DNA from: Rugalucina vietnamica
Lineage: Eukaryota; Mollusca; Bivalvia; Lucinida; Lucinidae
Reading direction: 5' to 3'
Length of the DNA: 64,000 nucleotides
Assembly: GCA_964017185.1 (NCBI GenBank)
Contig: OZ024869.1
Span: 67,550,315-67,614,314, forward strand
Each line of letters begins with the position of its first letter. The first letter of the stretch is position 1. Made by a program: the position numbers and the translations under genes. Shown here piece by piece: positions 11,688 through 20,660 of this stretch. A model generated the notes under the pieces. That model made no database searches. It saw only the letters and a program-made list of their open reading frames with translations, and had not been told where the DNA came from.

Positions 11688-14600
11688 GTAGTAGTAGTAG
11701 TACATGTATGTCTATGTCTATGTTGTACGACACTCTGTCATCGTTGACCATTATGTGTCGGGGTGACCAAGAAATGAAAAGCTAGACGAATAAAGGCAGA
11801 TAGAAGATTATGTACAGAATAAATAGAAAATATATAAATATGATAAATAAGTTTTAAATAAGTACACATTAAGCAATATATGATAAGATAGAGATGGAAG
11901 AAGGAAGAAAGTTTTCCCAGTTGCATTTTTCACCACTCTGAATAGACCAATCCGGCTACCACTGGGGGCTAAGGGCACCAGGCCCACCGGCACAGCTCTA
12001 CCCCTCATCACAGCTACTTGGCAACTGGGGCCCTACCTAACGTTTAGAATGAGAGGATGGATAGCCCCTGCTTGAAGAGTACCAAGTCAGGGGCCTCAGC
12101 AGTAGATGCTGGGAGTTTATTCCAAAGGGGGATAGTTCTAGGGAAGAAGCTGTTCTTGAAGCAATCACGGGAAGTGGAGATTTGCCTGAATTTCTTGGAA
12201 TGGCTTGCTCTTGTTTTTGTCATTGCTGGAGTGAGATACAAGTCCTTGTCTATGTCTACTATGTTGTTCACTATCTTGTAGAACATTGTTAGTTGCAGCT
12301 TGCATCTTCTGACCTCTAGTGTGTCCCATTGTAGTTGGTTTAGCATGTCAGTGACGGAGCTTGTGTTATGGAATCTGCTAGTTACAAATCGTGCTGCACG
12401 TCTTTGAACTATTTCCAGCTTTTTGATGTGTTTTTTCTTGTGTGGATTCCAAATTGTTGCACAATATTCCAGGTTAGAGCGCACCATCGTCATGTATGCC
12501 ATTGCTTTAGTCTCCTGGCTGCTAATTCGGAGGTTGCGTCTCAAGAACCCAAGCATGCTGTTGGACTTCTTTACTATCCTGTCCACATGAGGTTTCCAAT
12601 CCAGATTGTTGGCAAGATCAACACCTAGGTATTTGGAGGTGGTCTCGGTCTGCAATTGGTGTCCTTTCAATTTGTATGAGAGCATGAGAGGGTCTCTGGA
12701 GGTGGCCACTCGCATCACGCTACACTTAGCTGGATGGAATTCCATAGCCCAGGTTGATTCCCATCTTTCAAGGGCGTGAAGGTCTTCTTGGAGTATCTCA
12801 CAGTCAGATTTGTTGTTAATCTCTCTGTAGACGATGAAATCATCCGCAAACAAGCGTACTTTTGACTGGATGTGCTCTGGCAGGTCATTAATAAATATCA
12901 GGAAGAGGAGTGGACCTAGGACCGTACCCTGGGGGACCCCGCTGACCACTGGTGCACTGTAGGAAGACTCATCCTCGATGACGACTTGTTGGGTTCGGCC
13001 TGACAGGAAGGATTCAATCCACTTGTGAGTGTTGCCCTGTATGCCGTAGTGTCTAAGCTTCTTCAGGAGGCGCTGGTGGGGAACCCTATCAAAAGCCTTG
13101 GAAGTGTGGAGGATGGCCAGGTCTGTTTGTTTCTTCTTGTCCAGTGATTGAGCTAGGTCGTGGTAGAGTCCAATGAGTTGGGTCTCACAGCTTCTTCGGG
13201 CACGAAATCCATGTTGGCAGTCTGTCAGGATATCATGTTCATCTAGATGAGACAGGCCATTGCTAACAAATATATGCTCTTGCAACTTGCAACATAGCGA
13301 TGTTAGGGACACTGGGCGATAATTACTTGGCTCGTACTTGTCTCCTTTCTTGTAAATAGCAGTGACGTTGGCCTTTTTCCAATCCAATGGTACTTCACCC
13401 TGCTCCAAACTTTTGTTAAAAATGGTTGTCAGCAAGGTAGCAATGTCATCGGCTAGTTCTTTCAGGATTCTTGCCGGGATGGAATCTGGACCACTCGCCT
13501 TGTTCGGGTTGACTTTCCGTAGTAATTTTGAGACACCTTCAGTTGATATGTCATTCTCCTTCATTGGTGGATAGGGTTCCCCGGCTGGTTCTGGGATGCT
13601 AGATACATCTTCCTGAGTGTAAACAGATTCATACTGGAGTCCAAGAATGTCTGCTTTATCCTTAGCACCGGAGAAAAGCCTTCCATGTTCTTTGAGAGGA
13701 GAGATTCCAGTGTTATCTTTCCTGGTATTTCTGATGAAACTCCAGAAACGCTTCTGTTTTGGCATATTCCCATCATCATCCCCTACTTCTGTCAGGTTGT
13801 CCACATAGTGCCAGTAAGCTTTCCTTTCTTCACGCTGGGCTGCTGCTTTCGCTGCTCTGTAGGCTCGCTCTGTTTTACTGTTTTTGGTCTTTTTCTTCTT
13901 TGTAAATAGCTTCTTCTGCTTGGCCAGCAACGCCTTTACTCTTTTAGTAGCCCAAGGCTTCATGCACTTGTTCCCCTTCAACATCTTACTTGGTACAAAC
14001 TTGCCCATTCCAGAAACTATCTTGTCCTTGAACTTTGTCCATAGCTGGTTGACATCAGATGTTTTGGCTTGTTCCAGAAAGTCATCTTTAAAGTTTCTCA
14101 GGTCTTCCCCAAATCCTGCATAATCTGCTTTCCTGTATATGTAGACTTTCCTGGCAGGTTTGACAATTTTGTGTGGTCTGAGACTTGATTCTACCATGAC
14201 AGCATCATGATCTCCCATTCCAGGTATGGTTTCAACACGGTTGACAAGTGACTGGTTATTTGTGAAAAACAGGTCCAAAACATTCTGTGTATCTTCTGTT
14301 GTTCTTGTTGGCTCAGTTACCATCTGATCTAGAAAGCAATCTTTGGCAATGGTCAGAAGCTGTTGTGATTCAGAAGGATGGCTGGCATACGGTTTAACAC
14401 ATTCTGATTCCCAGTCTATTCCTGGCAGGTTGAAATCACCTCCTAGCCATATGTGAGAACCAGTTGGTATCTGCTGCAGGTAGGTTTCCAGATTGAGTAA
14501 ATAGTCAGAATCGTCTTCATCTGGTTTACGGTAGAAGGATCCAACATACAGATGGCTCGCCCCGACAATCTTCACACGTACCCACAGTAGTTCGCATCCC

Positions 14601-15784
14601 GAGTTAACTTTAAGTTCCTCAGGCTCATCACTTTGGAGCTGGTCAGAGACTAAAGTGAAGACTCCTCCGTGACTACCATCTTTGCGATCCTTTCTGTAGG
14701 CCCTGTAATTTGACGGGAAAACCTCTGTGGAGCTTATACTGCTATCAAGCCATGACTCACAGCCGATGATAATATCTGGTTTGGTTGACTCAATCATATT
14801 TTGAAACAGTGGTTTTCAGTTGGCCCCTCTAATTGACTGACAGTTGATTACGAGGACTTTCAGTGGGATGTCTTTCCTAGGATTTGCTGACTGGTGTATG
14901 CTATCCTGGGCCGGTCTATTTGCTCTGTTGGGCGAGGACGTAGCATTTGGGTTGTCAAAACTTATGTCAGAAATAAGGCTGTTACTTAAGGGGTCATAGA
15001 AGTTACCAGACTCATAGACAGTTGTATCGAAGAAAGATGTAGAGAAATTTGGCATTCCGCATTGGACGCATTCCCAACTGACATTTTGGAGACACCTCAA
15101 AAAAGTATCTGACATTCCCATACTACAATCAGAGTGATACCACACTTTGCATGTATCACACATCACTCAAGGTGTAGTCCATTTCACGGCCTTCTGACAG
15201 TAACCACAAGGGTATTTGGGTGTACGAGGTCCTGGATTGGGCTCAGGGGCATAAGAGTTTGCCAAGAGGAGGCCACAAAGGTACAGCAATACCAGTTTGT
15301 GTCTACAAACAGGCCCTTTCACTTTTGACATGGTGCAACTCATTGACATTACAAACTGAGAGCATACTGATGGTGTGTATGTGGTTTCTCCAAACAAAAT
15401 ATTACCCAAACCTTGTAACTTTGTAGATTCATGGCTTTGCTCCTTGGTAGAGAATGTTTGAAGGTATATAAGCACTGTGGAAAGAACCACTAGTGAGAAA
15501 ACAGGTATTTTCATTCTGAATACTTGAAGGCGGAAGTAAACAATGGATATTTCCCGCACATGCGCAGTGAGTACACAAGCGGTTTACCAGGAATAAAAGG
15601 TGAAAATGCAGCTGTATTCAGACATATTTTCAAAATCGTGGAATAAAGTGGAGAGAAAATAATGTCGGGGTGATAATGCGTTCAGTTTTGTGGCTGATCT
15701 TTTTCTGCAATCGTCAGTAAAAAATAAAAATACACAAGGGAGAGGGAAGGAGGTCACCAAGAACCGGAACCGGAACGTTCAGTA

Positions 15785-15818
<34 letters not shown>

Positions 15819-16000
15819 AAGTAGTAGTAGTTGTTGTCGTTGTTATCGTGGTACTAGTAGTATAAAATCCACCAATATTGATGCGTTTCGGAATCTCGAG
15901 TTTTAATATGACATACGGTGGTTAACTTACTGGAATCCAGGACATTGTTCGTCCTGCTAGAAAGTAGCTTTTCACAGTACCCCGGTTTGGACGACAAATA
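1809..16000 (-). CDS. SLC5 family sodium/solute (SGLT-type glucose) cotransporter gene, partial, 8 exons
   Basis: Plasma-membrane Na+-driven symporter of the SLC5 family, closest in motif content to the SGLT branch. Exons read right to left: 15931-16000, 11247-11351, 10910-10969, 9870-9974, 9369-9474, 5847-5927, 2399-2604 and 1809-1944. All have AG acceptors and GT donors, and phases agree at every junction, giving about 289 uninterrupted residues from the loop before TM2 to about TM8. Landmarks are [84 protein letters not shown] and [13 protein letters not shown]. The sugar-site Asn, His and Glu of SGLT1 (N78, H83, E102) are conserved. The W291-equivalent is Phe (WYFSCDQ). The first exon and the C-terminal exons were not found. 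The large intron between the first two exons holds a LINE. A functional host gene is likely; the substrate is uncertain. Confidence 0.9.
2399..2604 (-). CDS. SLC5 exon g (extracellular loop and TM7)
   Basis: A 206-nt exon encoding [20 protein letters not shown], a loop with the sequons NAT and NNS, then [20 protein letters not shown] and IWYFSCDQ. It matches the [19 protein letters not shown] block. WYF replaces the WYW of SGLT1, so the sugar-stacking W291 position is Phe here. The acceptor is ATTGCAG. The donor GTTATT is weak but gives the correct join to [10 protein letters not shown]. Confidence 0.93.
2720..4245. mobile_element. Tandem-cored non-autonomous element (Helentron/Helitron-like candidate)
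   Basis: Opens with the hairpin CTCACCTGAGCCGAAGGCTC, followed by a CCGTCGTCCGTC microsatellite. It has three tandem core units of about 455 bp: GAAACCGCTTGGCCAATCAA begins at 2831, 3285 and 3740. It closes with AGGTGAGC and the palindrome AGGACCATTGGTCCT. Each unit carries CATGACCAAGATGGC and GACCTTGACCTATTTTAC. Microsatellite plus tandem core plus a 3' hairpin is the architecture of molluscan Helentron-derived elements; the class call is inference. It lies in the SLC5 intron between exons f and g. Confidence 0.7.
4560..5300. repeat. Degenerate tandem repeat, about 190-bp unit
   Basis: Two clear units (about 4562..4750 and 4751..4930) share TATGACCACTC, TTTTGTAGT, AACTTGCTCTTAAT and CTGTCTTGTCAACTT. 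Weaker units follow to about 5300. Each unit ends with TGACCTTGACC, the same nuclear-receptor-like motif that is concentrated at 33-35 kb. Intronic to the SLC5 gene. Confidence 0.6.
5847..5927 (-). CDS. SLC5 exon f (TM6)
   Basis: An 81-nt, phase 1-1 exon encoding [20 protein letters not shown] then ALVLTGIS, the conserved YTDTLQT motif of SGLTs. The acceptor is ATTGTAG and the donor GTATGT. The Ser codon is completed by exon g. Confidence 0.93.
6350..6430 (-). pseudogene. Decayed copy of SLC5 exon e
   Basis: The minus strand retains TTATACAGCTATCTTAGAGC, GGGACATGTACTCCTCCACA and TTGTTATTGGTAACAAC, aligned with exon e at 9369..9474. Indels and substitutions break the frame. It lies about 3 kb downstream of the intact exon in transcript sense, beyond a block of inserted repeats. 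Confidence 0.7.
6447..6597. mobile_element. Foldback (palindromic) element
   Basis: The two arms are near-perfect reverse complements. The left arm runs through GTGAATATGAGTTTTATTTC and GTGAAGTGAAAAATT; the right arm mirrors these and ends TATTCACGACAAAAACTTGA. The apex is TGCCGAAAGGCA. Length is about 150 bp with no coding capacity. Typical MITE or foldback layout; superfamily not assigned. Confidence 0.8.
6938..7453 (+). repeat. Long inverted repeat, left arm
   Basis: About 515 bp. It matches the reverse complement of 8785..9325 across nearly its whole length; shared blocks include GTTACGGCACAGATTGATGC and AGTTTTTGCCA. A 96-codon open stretch inside (7145..7435) is not supported as a gene, because the other arm does not preserve the frame. 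Confidence 0.85.
7454..8784. other. Spacer between the inverted arms
   Basis: Holds a tRNA-like SINE remnant (7663..7742, minus) and a (GT)n microsatellite at about 7952..7998. No gene recognised in the rest. Confidence 0.6.
7663..7742 (-). mobile_element. tRNA-derived SINE head (remnant)
   Basis: The minus strand reads GGGGAGCGCGATGGCGTAAT, then GGTAGAAT, with a B-box-like GGATTTGATACC about 30 bp on. This is the A-box/B-box spacing of a tRNA-related SINE. It is not a functional tRNA because the arms do not pair. Confidence 0.5.
8785..9325 (-). repeat. Long inverted repeat, right arm
   Basis: Reverse-complement partner of 6938..7453. Its outer end stops about 40 bp from SLC5 exon e. With the 1.3-kb spacer it forms a 2.4-kb unit that could be a foldback transposon with long terminal inverted repeats, or an inverted duplication. 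Confidence 0.85.
9369..9474 (-). CDS. SLC5 exon e (TM5 segment)
   Basis: A 106-nt exon encoding [20 protein letters not shown] then [15 protein letters not shown], matching the SGLT DIFSGAIFINLALG block. It ends in phase 1 and exon f completes the Gly codon. The donor GTGAGTATATTTGCCGG is itself a copy of the exon's first bases, so a second copy of the exon begins directly at the splice junction (see findings). Further remnants of a copy lie at 6350..6430. Confidence 0.93.
9870..9974 (-). CDS. SLC5 exon d (PEY...KRFGG block, TM4)
   Basis: A 105-nt, phase 0-0 exon encoding [20 protein letters not shown] then [27 protein letters not shown] is an SLC5 family signature, and the 105-nt length is typical of this exon. 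The acceptor is TTCTCAG after a pyrimidine tract and the donor GTAAGG. Confidence 0.95.
10241..10475 (+). mobile_element. MITE family Y, copy 1 (with poly-A expansion)
   Basis: Begins GAGCCGCGGTGCG and continues GGTCTTCGGGGCTTCTGGCC and the GGCGCTGATCAGCTTCGCAG arm. The usual short A tract after the terminal repeat is replaced by about 55 A (10258..10312). The right terminal repeat is missing. Confidence 0.75.
10910..10969 (-). CDS. SLC5 exon c (TM3)
   Basis: A 60-nt, phase 0-0 exon encoding [20 protein letters not shown], equivalent to the LGWLFVPIYIKAG helix of SGLT1. The acceptor is ATTGTAG and the donor GTGAGT. It is one in-frame cassette between exons b and d. Confidence 0.9.
11247..11351 (-). 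CDS. SLC5 exon b (TM2, sugar and Na+ site)
   Basis: A 35-codon, phase 0-0 exon encoding [20 protein letters not shown] then [15 protein letters not shown]. This is the SGLT core helix with the Asn, His and Glu that contact sugar. Two changes stand out against human SGLT1: Ser at the A76 position and Glu at the G82 position (GSEHF versus GSGHF). The acceptor is ATTACAG and the donor GTAATG. A decayed second copy lies 70 bp upstream in transcript sense (11421..11520). Confidence 0.93.
11421..11520 (-). pseudogene. Decayed copy of SLC5 exon b
   Basis: Shares AATCCATTCATAGA, CGACAAAATGCCCA and TTTTACTGGAGAACAGA on the plus strand with intact exon b (11247..11351), in the same orientation. The reading frame is broken by indels, including a doubled AGACAGAG. 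This is a local tandem duplication, now degenerate. Confidence 0.8.
11646..11702. repeat. (ATT)n(AGT)n microsatellite at LINE 3' end
   Basis: ATT units followed by AGT units. On the LINE strand this reads (ACT)n(AAT)n, which may be the element's tail plus duplicated target microsatellite. Confidence 0.85.
12044..14797 (-). pseudogene. LINE ORF: AP endonuclease and reverse transcriptase
   Basis: 917 codons open from an internal Met; the true frame continues upstream through TGA. Endonuclease motifs: CESWLD, SFYRKP, LGGDFN and GMGDHDAV with the catalytic His. RT motifs: [59 protein letters not shown] and [13 protein letters not shown]. The C-terminus [13 protein letters not shown] is typical of CR1/L2-like elements. 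Motif A reads LHTSKAFD where LDFSKAFD is expected: the first catalytic Asp is His (codon 13106..13108), which should abolish polymerase activity. Confidence 0.92.
14816..15559 (-). pseudogene. LINE ORF N-terminal part: leader, 2A-like motif, PHD-like zinc finger
   Basis: The first segment (130 codons from 15559) ends [15 protein letters not shown] then [19 protein letters not shown]. An in-frame TGA at 15167..15169 interrupts what should be a continuous C4HC3 finger: CGYC before the stop, then CDTC, WYHSDC and CVQCG after it. The second segment ends [15 protein letters not shown], the first motif of an AP endonuclease, and meets a second TGA at 14816..14818. EPNPGP resembles the 2A-type E-x-NPGP motif described in some APE-type non-LTR elements. 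Confidence 0.8.
15781..15832. repeat. (AGT)n microsatellite at LINE 5' flank
   Basis: An imperfect AGT array with AGA variants. The same AGT motif is found at the other end of the LINE (about 11691..11702), so insertion into an AGT microsatellite is plausible. Confidence 0.8.
15931..16000 (-). CDS. SLC5 exon a (loop before TM2)
   Basis: Encodes [19 protein letters not shown] then SWIP, matching the CRTNRGTV-x-YFLAGR block of SGLTs. The acceptor AG lies just above 16000 and the donor reads GTAAGT below 15931. It is 70 nt long, starts with the last base of a split codon and ends in phase 0, so the Val of exon b follows directly. An upstream exon with the start codon must exist but was not recognised in the repeat-rich sequence above 16 kb. 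Confidence 0.88.
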
Positions 16001-17789
16001 CTCTTAAATGAAAGAAAACATATTATTATCTGAATGTTCACAATATTAGCCGTCTCTGGGGAGTGTTCGCATTACAACTTCGATATACCTTGCATACTTA
16101 GGCTACTTTGGAACTATATATCTTATAAAGGCACTGAGGGTAAACTGTGTTATTAAAAATAGAAACCTATTGTAGAATCCTATTAATGTTTATATCTGTT
16201 CATCATTTTGCACCTCCCCCTATGGATTTCAGTGCGTTCTATTCAGCAAGTTATCTTCATTACGCTAGTACGTCATTTTATTCTAAACGACGTCACTTGT
16301 CAAAAGAAAAAAATGTCCCCTTTTCATGTTTAATTCTGATCAGTACTCCCAATCTTATCACGCCCATCCTTATACATTTGATAAGAAATTTAAGGCGGTT
16401 TTTCATGATCGGAACCGGCAAATAGTAATTCCCAAGACAATATCTGAAACGCGTCAATACGCGTATTTACGCGTATAATACGCGTATATTTCATTACGCG
16501 CGTAATACGCGTAATTGATGTACAAATACGCGGGTGGTAGTGTACATAGTTTATCGCTGGTAAGCATACGCCGATGTTACACTTCATAGCTAACTGAAGA
16601 AGGCTAATTTGACGTATTATCTTGTGACTTTATATTGTATAAATACATATATGAAATAAGAGTGTGCAAAACTCCTTCCAACGGTCTAGTAGCGTTGAAG
16701 AACTCCAAATGTCAGATTTTGCCCCTGGAACTGTAATTTACATAATGCACACCGATTACGGAATATATGCTGATAAATATTTTTTTTATAGATGCCGATT
16801 AATTACTTCACATATGCCGACCTATAATTACTGACATGTACATATATGCCGACTAATTACTTACATATATGCCGACCGATAACACTAACACGAAATAACC
16901 AACGACCACAACAATATCTCCCCATTCATGTAGTCCTTTTGAATCCATTTTTATGTTTAAACATTACGGAAAAGTTGACTGACCATTACGTTATCTTCAG
17001 AGGTTACAAAGACCATGTGAACTTTATGAAATAACAACTTTTAAGTGCCATTGTATCAGATATGCTCTCATGTTTATCTTGTGATGAGTACGCGTACGGG
17101 CAGCGTGATAGCGCGAATTGCAAATGCTCTTTTTTTCTCGAAAAAGCAGCAATTTTCATTTACGTGTATAAACCAGTTGAAGGTGTTGATGTACTAGAAA
17201 GAGCCGCCCCGAATGTTAATCGTGACACCGAGCCACGTCAGCGTACGGATGGGTCTTTCCAGTACACGAGGCTCTGAGACACGAGGTTAATATCCGACTT
17301 ATACAACGACAAATCAAACACTGATACAAAATGCAATGTACAAATAGTACGATGGATGACCAACCCATGTTTCAAACTTCAGTGTCTGGAGATAGAAGGA
17401 TACTCGTGGTTTGGTAATAACACAAACAATATCCATATTACAGCAACGAACGGTTCGGAGGGGGGGGGGGAGGGGGGCGTCGGATTTCTAGTTAAAATCA
17501 TATTTTGAGACTAATCAATATTGCAATTAAAGGTGACACAAAGAGGGAATACTCAAGTTGATGAAAACGATGAAGCTGTTCTGCACACACGTGTGTGCTA
17601 CATGTGTCTACGCCCATATGAATCATCTAGAAACATAGACGCTGGTGATCATGATTTCTTTGATAAATTCACCAATATTGTAAGAATAATTTATACATGT
17701 ATATATTTGTGGGGATTCTAACCTAGATGTTCGGGTTTTCAAGATTTTATTGAGGGTTTTGAATGCATACAGAGTACTTCGGTGGTGGG
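16001..17789. other. Intergenic or 5' intron sequence, no gene recognised
   Basis: The SLC5 first exon may lie here or further right, but none is recognisable. Notable parts are the ACGCGTAT cluster (16449..16537) and a G-run cluster at 17458..17478. Small open stretches show no family motif. Confidence 0.45.
16449..16537. repeat. ACGCGTAT-rich block
   Basis: Seven or so ACGCGT/ACGCG cores at roughly 8-14 bp spacing (ACGCGTCAATACGCGTATTT and onward), partly palindromic. It is unlike the surrounding AT-rich sequence and resembles in style the short-motif blocks at 18.8 kb and 42-44 kb. Confidence 0.65.
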
Positions 17790-18610
17790 GTTTATTGTTA
17801 ATTTTTTGTGCTGTTAACACCTTATGTATGTTTTCACATTTTAGTTAAGTTAGGGTAACTGAGTGGCCACCTATTGGGAAAATGGCTGCCCATTCGGCTT
17901 ACAATATGTTTTCTTAGCATTAGAACCTGATTGTTAATTTAGTTTTTTCCCACCTCGGTTTTTGGAGTGGGAATTTCTTTCTGATTGCGCAATTTCCTGA
18001 CCATTGCCTACTTTTACCTTTAGGCATATTATTGATTTTACACGTACATGTACCTCTAATAAATACGGCGAATTAGTAAATGTGCGTTTTCTTTTGCTCC
18101 GGTTTTCAGTCAGTTATTTGGCGCCCAGGGATCTCCATCGTCGGGCAGCTTACCGAATCTGTGAGTCCTCGATTTTGGTTTTTTGATTCATCATGGTGGT
18201 TATCATGATTTATTTGTTTGTCCTTGATGATTCATTGCCTAACGAGGACCGAACAACTAATTAAATGTTGTGAACCACTGCAGAAGATGAGGGTGAGCAT
18301 TGGGCTCAGTGAAACCGGTTTAAGTTCCCCAGTAACCTTATATTACTGATCGTTCCAAGGCGATACTTCTGTTGTGGTTCTATTTGTTATATGTTTTGGA
18401 GTCGAATTTTTGTGCTGGTTGAACCTCAAGAATGTTTTCATGTTTTTAGGTCGGGTAACTTATAGGCCGCCTATTTGGGAAATTGCTGCTCACTCGGTTT
18501 TCGATATGTTAGTATAGTATCTTAGTATAAGTGTCTAATTGTCAATTTATTTTTTCTCACCTCGCTTTTTGGAGTGGGAATTTCTTTTTGACTGCGCTCT
18601 TCCCTGATCC
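17790..18610 (+). repeat. Dispersed repeat family Z, copy 2
   Basis: Contains GCGCCCAGGGATCTCCATCG and the TGATTCATCATGGTGG stretch in the order of copy 1. The terminal part (ACCTCGGTTTTTGGAGTGGG) occurs twice, near 17956 and 18560, so the copy is composite or locally duplicated. Confidence 0.75.
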
Positions 18611-18774
18611 TTTTGATAAATACCAATTGTTGTATATTGGATGGCAGAAATATTTTGCCAAACAATTATTCATGTATAAAAGGTCTCATGCATTAAGATC
18701 TCATTCAGTGTTAATTAAACGATAAATTTTATAAATGATACTAATATACTCAAAGCCAATAGTAAAAAATGCAC

Positions 18775-18780
<6 letters not shown>

Positions 18781-18806
<26 letters not shown>

Positions 18807-18955
18807 CGTAGCACCTCGGCGTATGCGGAGTATGAGCTTCGTATCGAGGAGTATGATCTACGTATGCTCACGTATGTACGACGTACGCGTGGCGTACCTT
18901 TCGTATCTCGATACGCCGTAGATACGCGGAGTCGATACGCGATAGTGTGACAGCG
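18781..18955. repeat. Poly-A plus degenerate 10-bp motif block
   Basis: An A run (18780..18806) is followed by about 150 bp built on CGTATG/GAGTATGA words at 10-12 bp spacing, for example GAGTATGATCTACGTATGCT. Probably one arm of a short-motif element like that at 42-44 kb. The matching arm was not found. Confidence 0.55.
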
Positions 18956-20275
18956 GTTTAATTTTACATTGTTTTGTAGACTATTTCGGGTAAAGTTGTG
19001 TAATATTTATAAAGTGTTTGATTAGTATTGATGTCCGGTCAATTACACATTAGGTAGGCGAAATTTCAAGAATTTTAATGACAGAATGCTGCCGAATGCC
19101 CCTTGAAACATGTAAAGGGTCAAAATGAACTTTTTTTTCCAAATCACATCACTTTTGATGTGTTACAGTAGTTTTATCAATGAACGAATTTAAAGTTTGA
19201 AGACAAAGCCTTTAAGAGATGTTATTATGTTGCTTATTTAAGCTCAAATTAACTCGAATGTTCCTGTTTGAACCACAAACTGGAGTGACGTTTTCAGGTC
19301 CAATGTCCATTTTGCGACATTAACAATGGTTTCACTGGAAAATCCCATTACGAATTGTTTGGCGTTTTTCTTTCAAACTGATGGGATTTGTTTCACCAGC
19401 CAATGTTGCCACACATTTCAAATGAAGCACCAACGATTCGCAGTGCATAAAAGTTCGATACGATTAAAGGAACAACTTTCAGAAATGGTTTAAGTGTACT
19501 ATTGGTTCATTTCAAAGGGAATAAATTTCGATGCAAAACAATTTTAACAGCCTGCAAAAACCTAACCAACTGTCGGAGCGAAAATGTCTGGCAGTATTTT
19601 TGAAGGACAATAAGTGGTCCTTTGGCACAGTGTGTTCAAATCTTCTGTCTACCTTTGATTTGGTGGGAAAATGCCCACAAACTATTGCGTGTGCGTTTTA
19701 TGAAAGCCTTCATGTAGCTGAACAGTTTGCAACAAATTTCATGAAAATCAACCTAGGTATAAGAAAATTATAGCGGTTTGCAAATTTTGATGGCCCAAAT
19801 CCAGAACGAGGCTGTGAGGGTATGACGTCACTCCCACACAATCATAGAATTATAAATATCTGCCATTTCCATGCATATTAAAGTATGGACGTTGTTGAAA
19901 TACTTTTCATTCACTTAATAGAATCATAATGATCTGTTTTCGAATGTAAAAAAGTAAGTCTACTACTGTAAATAAGCAGTTTTCCTTTTTGGTCACGTGA
20001 CTAGCTAAACAAAATGGCGGCCACCATAGGCGGCCATTGTTGAATCTTAAAACTTTCATATCTTAAAAACCGCTTAACCGATTTTAATAAATGTGGTGTC
20101 AAAATGTTTGATTTGCTGATCTCTTTCTTTTGAAATGAAAGATGTTTGTAAACCTATTCCTGTTATGTCAACCGCTTTAGATGTATAATGGTCGGACAGG
20201 TGTTGGAGAGACACTCCAAAATACTTTGTTACAGTTCAAAATGAATAAACATATATTTAGAAATGCTATAATATA
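18956..20275. other. No gene recognised
   Basis: A unique-looking AT-rich stretch. The part at 19990..20130, with ATGGCGGCCACC and AAACCGCTTAACCGATTTTA, resembles in wording the core units of the 2720..4245 element and may be a relic of it. Confidence 0.4.
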
Positions 20276-20503
20276 TACCCTCTTACACCCCACTTTTATG
20301 TAGCAAAACTGGGGTATGCAGGAGTATCCCTATTTTTCTGATTTCTGATCCAAAACATAAATTGTGGGTACTCGTTAGAATCGCCTCGCCGTGTATCCAC
20401 AATTTATGTTTTGAGCAAAGATTTCAAAAATTTTCCAACAAAATTTTCATTTTTTACAATTTTGAAATTCACTGTATATTACATGCGCAAGTTTTTGTAA
20501 TGG
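20276..20503 (+). mobile_element. MITE family X, copy 2
   Basis: Has ACCCCACTTTTATGTAGC, the paired ACATAAATTGTGGGTACTCG arms and the terminal ATGCGCAAGTTTTTGTAATG. Moderately diverged. Confidence 0.8.
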
Positions 20504-20524
20504 CAAAAACAGACTCCACAAAAT

Positions 20525-20660
20525 GAAAGACAAACATGGAGAACAAGATGACTAGCTCTTTCCCAGCAAGGTAGTCATCCGCTTAAAGCAAGGATGGTGA
20601 GTACAACAGGGGCAGACAGAAAAAAACGGACATGCCCTGGCAGAGTGTGTTTCTTGTTGA
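20525..20660 (+). repeat. Inverted repeat pair with 21845..21990, left arm
   Basis: Its reverse complement shares CTCTGCCAGGGCATGTCC, TCTGTCTGCC, CACCATCCTTGCTTTA and GCGGATGACTACCTTGCTGG with the right arm. The arms are about 135 bp and 1.2 kb apart. No coding frame is conserved between them. Confidence 0.75.

Larger units (their letters stand above)
11646..15780 (-). mobile_element. CR1/Jockey-type LINE, nearly full length
   Basis: A non-LTR retrotransposon inserted antisense-to-plus in the SLC5 intron, in the same orientation as the gene. It has a putative 5' UTR (about 15560..15780), one long frame from 15559 to 12044, and a 3' UTR (12043 to about 11706). The frame encodes a PHD-like finger, AP endonuclease and reverse transcriptase. 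Both flanks are trinucleotide microsatellites: (ATT)n(AGT)n at 11646..11702 and (AGT)n from about 15781. Two in-frame TGA codons interrupt the frame, so it is probably dead but recent. Confidence 0.9.

Noticed and set aside
20525-20660. Possible SLC5 first exon (minus frame DDYLAGKELVILFSMFV)
   Set aside because: Resembles D-Y-LAG-R wording, but exon a already carries YFLAGR. The copy at 21845..21990 shows it is a repeat, and there is a stop just upstream.
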